From assembly GCF_008364555.1 (NCBI RefSeq), contig NZ_VTUC01000007.1:62001-126000 (forward strand): a stretch of DNA of 64,000 bases. Direction: 5' to 3'. Under the pieces are notes generated by a model that was not told the DNA's origin, made no database searches, and saw only the letters and a program-made list of their open reading frames with translations. This document shows positions 59,173-64,000 of this stretch, in pieces (within the stretch, counting starts at the first letter, position 1; every line of letters starts with the position of its first letter). This DNA is from Enterobacter vonholyi (GTDB taxonomy: Bacteria; Pseudomonadota; Gammaproteobacteria; Enterobacterales; Enterobacteriaceae). Position numbers and translations under genes: made by a program.

Positions 59173-60110
59173 TGGGGGGCAAAGACGTAGTTCTGGTTAC
59201 CGGAAGCGACCTGGCGGAGCAGGCCATGGTGATTTTGCAGGGCTTTGAGGTGGTGTTTGCGGGCCGCCAGCCGACAGAAGATGACCTGATCGCGCTGTGT
59301 GAACGACACAATCCTGTGGCGATCCTGGTACGTTACGGCAGGATCACCGCGAAGGTTATGGATGCCGCCCCGGCTCTGCAGGTTATTTCCAAGCACGGAA
59401 GCGGGATCGATGTGATAGACCAGACGGCAGCGGCCGAACGCAATATCGCCGTCCGCGCGGCCCCAGGCGCAAACGCGGCGGCAGTGGCTGAACATACCTG
59501 GGCGCTGATCCTCGCCTGCGCAAAGTCCGTGGTGCCTCTGGACAAGCGGTTACGGGACGGGCACTGGGATAAGGCGACGCATAAATCCATTGAGCTGGAG
59601 GGCTTAACGCTGGGGCTAATCGGATTGGGCGCTATCGGCTCGCGCGTGGCGACTATTGGTCACGCCTTCGGCATGAAGGTGCTGGCTTACGATCCCTATG
59701 CTAAGTCCATGCCTGCCCTGTGCGAACGCGCAGAGACGCTGACCGGACTTCTTTCCCGTTCCGATGTCATCTCTTTGCACTGTCCGCTAACCGATGAGAA
59801 TCGCGGGATGATCAATAGCGAGACGCTTGCACACTGCAAGCGGAACGCCATTCTGGTCAATACGGCACGCGGCGGACTGATCCACAGTGAATCGTTACTG
59901 GCGGCGCTCCAGGATGGCACGCTGCACAGCGCAGCGCTGGACAGCTTTCCCCACGAGCCGCTGACCGCGCCACATCTCTGGCAGTCCGTAGAAAACGTGG
60001 TTATTTCACCGCATATTGGCGGCGTTACCGCAGCGTCATACATCAAGATGGGGACCGTGGCCGCGAGCAATATTCTGGCCGTGATGGACGTCACCACCGT
60101 CAGCCCGTAA
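59172..60110 (+). CDS. D-isomer-specific 2-hydroxyacid dehydrogenase
   Basis: Encodes 312 aa from the ATG sharing its first base with the preceding stop; a GTG one codon earlier is also possible. Rossmann motif GLIGLGAIGSRV near residue 150, then the catalytic Arg in VNTARGGLI, Glu in SFPHEPL and His in SPHIGGVT. NAD-dependent oxidation of a 2-hydroxy acid such as a phosphoglycerate or glyoxylate relative is likely; no ACT domain is present, so it is not full SerA. Translationally coupled to the aldolase-type gene. Confidence 0.88.
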   Translation: MGGKDVVLVTGSDLAEQAMVILQGFEVVFAGRQPTEDDLIALCERHNPVAILVRYGRITAKVMDAAPALQVISKHGSGIDVIDQTAAAERNIAVRAAPGANAAAVAEHTWALILACAKSVVPLDKRLRDGHWDKATHKSIELEGLTLGLIGLGAIGSRVATIGHAFGMKVLAYDPYAKSMPALCERAETLTGLLSRSDVISLHCPLTDENRGMINSETLAHCKRNAILVNTARGGLIHSESLLAALQDGTLHSAALDSFPHEPLTAPHLWQSVENVVISPHIGGVTAASYIKMGTVAASNILAVMDVTTVSP

Positions 60111-60142
60111 AGCCAACCGCGACGAGTGGCAGCGCGCTTATG

Positions 60143-61339
60143 TCACTTGTCTTCTGCCAGCGCCTGAGCACACGCCCAGGCACTTGCCCATGCCCACTGG
60201 AAGTTGTACCCGCCGAGCCAGCCGGTCACGTCCATCACTTCGCCAATAAAATAGAGCCCCGGCACGTTGCGCGCTTCCATGGTGCGGGAAGAGAGCTCAT
60301 TCGTGTCGACCCCGCCCAGCGTAACTTCCGCGGTGCGGTAGCCTTCCGTGCCGTTTGGCTGCACGCGCCAGTTTGTCAGGGTCTCCACCAGAACATTCTG
60401 CTCGCGGCTGTTAAGCTGCTTGAGCGACACGTCGGGGATCTGCCCCAGCACCTGCAAACATTCCACCAGACGTTTTGGTAGCTGCATTGCCAGGGTATTT
60501 TTCAGGCTCTGGTTCGGGTGTGCGGTACGCTGCTCGTTAAGGAACGCGTCGAGATCGCAATCGGGGAGCAGGTTAACCGTGACGAATTCCCCCGGCTGCC
60601 AGTAGCTTGAGATTTGCAGTACCGCAGGGCCGGAGAGGCCGCGATGGGTAAAGAGCAGGTTTTCACGGAACACGGTCCCGTCTTCGGCGGTAATGACGGA
60701 GGGAACGGACACGCCGGACAGCGTCTGAAGCTGCTCGAGAAGCGGCTTATGCAGCGTGAACGGCACCAGCCCGGCGCGCGTCGGCAGGACTTTCAGGCCA
60801 AACTGCTCGGCGATTTTATAGCCGAACGGGGAAGCGCCCAGCCCCGGCATGGACAGGCCGCCGCTGGCAATCACCAGATTATCGGCGCTGACGGTTTCGC
60901 CGTTGAGCTGCAGCGTGTAGCCCTGGTCGTCGCGGGAAACCTCCAGCACCTCGGTGCGCAGGCGCATGACCACGCCGCCCTTCTCGCACTCGGCCACCAG
61001 CATATCGACAATCTGCTGCGCGGAGTCGTCGCAGAACAGCTGTCCCAGCGTTTTTTCATGCCATGCGATACCGTGCTTACCGACCAGGTCGATAAAGTCC
61101 CACTGGGTATAACGCGCCAGCGCAGATTTACAAAAATGACGGTTTTGGCTCAAATAGGCCGCGGGTTCAACATATAGATTAGTAAAGTTGCAGCGCCCGC
61201 CGCCGGACATCAGGATCTTACGGCCTGGCTTTTTACCGTTATCCAGCAGCAGCACGCGACGACCCGCCTGTCCGGCCATTGCCGCAAAAAACATCCCCGC
61301 CGCACCGGCGCCAATTACCACGGCATCAAACCTTTCCAC
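60143..61339 (-). CDS. yhiN: HI0933-family flavoprotein YhiN
   Basis: Encodes 398 aa (E. coli 400), an FAD-dependent oxidoreductase of the HI0933/BaiN-like family. The FAD motif GAGAAGMFFAAMAG is at residue 11, GRKILMSGGGRCNFTN near 40 and GGYNFQWAWASAWACAQ at the C-terminus. Its substrate is unknown. It marks the return to the K-12 gene order yhiN-pitA-uspB-uspA. Confidence 0.94.
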   Translation of the reverse strand: MERFDAVVIGAGAAGMFFAAMAGQAGRRVLLLDNGKKPGRKILMSGGGRCNFTNLYVEPAAYLSQNRHFCKSALARYTQWDFIDLVGKHGIAWHEKTLGQLFCDDSAQQIVDMLVAECEKGGVVMRLRTEVLEVSRDDQGYTLQLNGETVSADNLVIASGGLSMPGLGASPFGYKIAEQFGLKVLPTRAGLVPFTLHKPLLEQLQTLSGVSVPSVITAEDGTVFRENLLFTHRGLSGPAVLQISSYWQPGEFVTVNLLPDCDLDAFLNEQRTAHPNQSLKNTLAMQLPKRLVECLQVLGQIPDVSLKQLNSREQNVLVETLTNWRVQPNGTEGYRTAEVTLGGVDTNELSSRTMEARNVPGLYFIGEVMDVTGWLGGYNFQWAWASAWACAQALAEDK

Positions 61340-61567
61340 GTCAAAACCCTCTTTGTTAACTGCCGCGGATTGTAAAGTTTCCTATGTGGTCACACCAGCG
61401 TAAAAAGATATTACAAAGGCATTTCATTGAAATTTAAAGAATATCCTTTCTGGCCCTTTTCTCAAATCAGGTGGTATGTCAAAAAAAGTCTATATTTCAC
61501 TTTGCCCGCCGCGCATTTGTCCTGGATAATGCGCCGCGTTCATGTCCTCAAAATGGCGTAACGTCCT

Positions 61568-63067
61568 ATGCTACATTTGTTTGCCGGCCTGGATTTACAT
61601 ACCGGGCTTTTATTATTGCTTGCTCTGGTTTTTGTACTGTTTTACGAAGCGATCAACGGCTTCCACGACACTGCAAACGCAGTAGCGACGGTTATCTACA
61701 CTCGCGCAATGCGATCGCAGCTTGCGGTTGTTATGGCGGCAGTATTTAACTTTTTTGGTGTCCTCCTGGGCGGGCTGAGCGTTGCGTATGCGATTGTGCA
61801 TATGCTGCCAACGGATCTGCTGCTTAACGTTAGTTCTGGCCATGGCCTCGCTATGGTGTTCTCAATGCTGCTTGCTGCAATTATCTGGAACCTCGGTACC
61901 TGGTATTTCGGCCTGCCTGCATCCAGTTCTCACACCCTCATCGGCGCGATTATCGGTATCGGGTTAACCAACGCCCTCATGACCGGTACCTCGGTTGTTG
62001 ATGCGTTAAATATCCCGAAAGTACTGGGGATCTTTGCCTCTCTCATCGTCTCCCCTATCGTGGGTCTGGTGGTGGCGGGCGGGCTGATCTTCATCCTGCG
62101 TCGTTACTGGAGCAATACCAAAAAACGCTCCCGTATTCACCTGACGCCGGCAGAGCGTGAAAAGAAAGACGGCAAGAAAAAGCCGCCATTCTGGACGCGT
62201 ATTGCCCTGATCATTTCCGCTATCGGCGTGGCTTTCTCACACGGCGCGAACGATGGTCAGAAAGGCATTGGTCTGGTGATGCTGGTACTGATCGGTGTTG
62301 CTCCGGCAGGCTTCGTGGTTAACATGAACGCCTCCGGCTACGAAATTACCCGTACCCGCGATGCGGTCAACAACGTTGAAACTTATTTCCAGCAGCACCC
62401 TGAGCTGCTGAAAAAAGCGACCGGCGTTGACCAGCTGATCCCTTCTCCGGAAGCCGGTGCCACGACTGCACCTGGCGAGTTCCACTGCCATCCGGCAAAC
62501 GCGATTAACGCGCTGGAACGTGCCAAAGGGATGCTGGGCAATATCGAAAGTTATGACAAACTGACCGTTGAGCAGCGTGGTCAGCTGCGTCGCATTATGC
62601 TGTGCATCTCTGATGTGACGGATAAAGTGGCGAAGCTGCCTGACGTGAATGTTGACGACCAGCGTCTGCTGAAGAAACTGAAAGGCGATATGCTCAACAC
62701 CATTGAGTACGCGCCAATCTGGATCATCATGGCCGTCGCGCTGGCGCTCGGTATCGGTACGATGATTGGCTGGCGTCGTGTGGCGACCACCATCGGCGAG
62801 AAGATCGGTAAGAAAGGCATGACCTATGCGCAGGGCATGTCCGCGCAGATGACGGCGGCAGTGTCTATCGGTCTGGCGAGCTACACCGGTATGCCGGTAT
62901 CCACCACCCACGTACTCTCCTCGTCCGTAGCAGGTACCATGATTGTTGACGGTGGCGGCCTGCAGCGCAAAACCGTGACCAACATTCTGATGGCCTGGGT
63001 GTTCACCCTTCCGGCATCCATCCTGCTCTCTGGCGGGCTGTACTGGATTTCGCTGAAGCTGATTTAA
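61568..63067 (+). CDS. pitA: Low-affinity inorganic phosphate transporter
   Basis: Encodes 499 aa as in E. coli PitA. It takes up metal-phosphate complexes (Mg, Ca, Zn) by proton symport. About ten membrane segments in two halves; the repeated PiT signatures are visible as [12 protein letters not shown] near residue 36 and [13 protein letters not shown] near 223, with a hydrophilic loop from about 245 to 375. Followed by a strong bidirectional terminator. Confidence 0.97.
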   Translation: MLHLFAGLDLHTGLLLLLALVFVLFYEAINGFHDTANAVATVIYTRAMRSQLAVVMAAVFNFFGVLLGGLSVAYAIVHMLPTDLLLNVSSGHGLAMVFSMLLAAIIWNLGTWYFGLPASSSHTLIGAIIGIGLTNALMTGTSVVDALNIPKVLGIFASLIVSPIVGLVVAGGLIFILRRYWSNTKKRSRIHLTPAEREKKDGKKKPPFWTRIALIISAIGVAFSHGANDGQKGIGLVMLVLIGVAPAGFVVNMNASGYEITRTRDAVNNVETYFQQHPELLKKATGVDQLIPSPEAGATTAPGEFHCHPANAINALERAKGMLGNIESYDKLTVEQRGQLRRIMLCISDVTDKVAKLPDVNVDDQRLLKKLKGDMLNTIEYAPIWIIMAVALALGIGTMIGWRRVATTIGEKIGKKGMTYAQGMSAQMTAAVSIGLASYTGMPVSTTHVLSSSVAGTMIVDGGGLQRKTVTNILMAWVFTLPASILLSGGLYWISLKLI

Positions 63068-63082
63068 TCGGTTGAAGGCGAC

Positions 63083-63117
63083 AAAAAAGCGGGTCAGTTT
63101 CCTGACCCGCTTTTTTT
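63083..63117. terminator. Bidirectional intrinsic terminator (pitA / uspB)
   Basis: A stem AAAAAAGCGGGTCAG / CTGACCCGCTTTTTT around a short loop (TTTC) with an A-run before and a T-run after (63083-63117). It lies between the pitA stop and the convergent uspB stop and can end transcription from both sides. Confidence 0.92.
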
Positions 63118-63121
63118 ATGC

Positions 63122-63457
63122 TCAGTGCCAAATCATCAATGCAATCATGCTGACCACGACCAGGCCACACAGGGCGCTGGTCAAAATGAACTGACGACGC
63201 AGGCGCTCGCAGCGACGGATAAATTCTTCGTCGTGATGATCGCGGTAGCGCTGGTAGTAGATGTATCCCACCAGACGCATCTGTTTGCTGGGCTGTCCAT
63301 GCGAGGTGAAGAACCCTCCACCGTCCACATACTGATAAAGCAACGGATCGCAACCACGAAGTACCACTAACAGCGCACGTAACGATGAGAAGTAGCGCGC
63401 CATATTCACTATGCAAACCACGCATAACGCCCAAAACAATGCGACGGTGCTAATCAT
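63122..63457 (-). CDS. uspB: Universal stress protein B
   Basis: Encodes 111 aa from the ATG at 63457 (MISTVALFW), the E. coli length; a 30-codon upstream extension is not conserved. A small inner-membrane protein with an N-terminal and a C-terminal segment; in E. coli it is induced in stationary phase by sigma-S and affects ethanol tolerance. Divergent from uspA across 283 bases, in which I see no clear operator. Confidence 0.96.
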   Translation of the reverse strand: MISTVALFWALCVVCIVNMARYFSSLRALLVVLRGCDPLLYQYVDGGGFFTSHGQPSKQMRLVGYIYYQRYRDHHDEEFIRRCERLRRQFILTSALCGLVVVSMIALMIWH

Positions 63458-63740
63458 ACATCCTCCCCGGCGTCCGCCCACGAAGCAAGGCTTCTGAGCT
63501 ACCGCACCCCAATGCCCTGACAGACAGTTCAGTGAAAGAATGACCAAAAGTCGATCCGGTTCGCGTTTTAATATCCGAACGGCTCATTTAATAGTGTAGG
63601 AGATCCGTTAATTTTTTTGCCACAAGGTTAATCGTTATCAACACCAAAGCTTGAAAAATATGTTTAACTGGGCCGTAATGAAAGCATCAGACGACGGCTT
63701 TCCTATTTAGTCATCGATAACTTAAGGAAGGAGTAACACT

Positions 63741-64000
63741 ATGGCTTACAAACACATTCTCATCGCGGTAGACCTCTCTCCGGAGAGCAAAGTGCTGGTT
63801 GATAAAGCGGTATCCATGGCACGTCCCTACAACGCGAAAGTTTCGCTGATTCACGTTGATGTGAATTACTCCGACCTCTACACCGGTCTGATCGACGTCA
63901 ATTTAGGCGACATGCAGAAGCGTATCTCCGAAGAGACGCACCACGCCCTGAGCGAACTCTCCACCAACGCGGGCTATCCGATTACCGAAACCCTGAGCGG
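63741..64000 (+). CDS. uspA: Universal stress protein A, 3' end outside window
   Basis: About 86 codons of roughly 144 are visible, starting [24 protein letters not shown] lies upstream of the ATG. UspA is a cytoplasmic dimer induced by growth arrest and many stresses; the first Rossmann-like strand and helix are intact. The ATP-binding motif of some relatives would lie beyond the window. Confidence 0.96.
   Translation, partial: MAYKHILIAVDLSPESKVLVDKAVSMARPYNAKVSLIHVDVNYSDLYTGLIDVNLGDMQKRISEETHHALSELSTNAGYPITETLS

Noticed and set aside
59172-60110. SerA, 3-phosphoglycerate dehydrogenase of serine synthesis
   Set aside because: It lacks the C-terminal ACT domain and ends near 312 residues; the operon context is catabolic.

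Overview
The window reads as chromosome of an enterobacterium close to Enterobacter, Lelliottia or Leclercia. Almost every backbone protein matches its Escherichia coli counterpart in length and motifs (MalP 797 aa, MalT 901, GlpG 276, GlgP 815, GlgC 431, GlgB 728, Asd 367, PitA 499, UspB 111), in largely K-12 gene order. The genus is inferred from gene content, not proven.

Bases 1-23000 hold maltodextrin, glycerol-3-phosphate and glycogen genes: malQ (3' part outside the window) and malP facing malT; glpEGR facing glpD; the five-gene glycogen operon glgBXCAP; asd; then yhgN. Compared with K-12, rtcABR is absent between malT and glpR, and the whole gntU...zntA block (which in K-12 includes rpoH and ftsYEX) is absent between yhgN and tusA. 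That block must lie elsewhere. The junction carries two adjacent palindromic repeats.

Bases 22669-26791 hold tusA, yhhQ, dcrB, yhhS and yhhT. yhhQ, a queuosine-precursor transporter gene, is preceded by what looks like a minimal preQ1-I riboswitch covering its Shine-Dalgarno sequence.

Bases 27125-42831 are a complete aryl-polyene (APE) cluster: methyltransferase, chain-length factor, two acyltransferase proteins, two acyl carrier proteins, aryl-acid adenylating enzyme, two dehydratase-type hotdog proteins, thioesterase, LolA-like carrier, MMPL exporter, lipoproteins, two ketosynthases, ketoreductase and the phosphopantetheinyl transferase AcpT. Most genes overlap by 4 to 30 bases. The product would be a polyene pigment lipid in the outer membrane. 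K-12 keeps only acpT here.

Bases 42779-50154 are the arnBCADTEF operon on the opposite strand (4-amino-4-deoxy-L-arabinose addition to lipid A; polymyxin resistance), with a PmrA-type box upstream of arnB. Its last gene overlaps the 3' end of acpT.

Bases 50400-60110 are further accessory genes: phenolic acid decarboxylase with a divergent LysR regulator, an SDR oxidoreductase, a secreted NlpC/P60 peptidase, a HAD-IB phosphatase, a solitary terC behind a leader with mutually exclusive hairpins, a small TVGYGD potassium channel, and an IclR-controlled set (MFS permease; RraA-like aldolase plus 2-hydroxyacid dehydrogenase) whose two promoters share sequence elements. Backbone order resumes with yhiN, pitA, uspB and the start of uspA. 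No rRNA, tRNA, insertion sequence, prophage or CRISPR array was seen.
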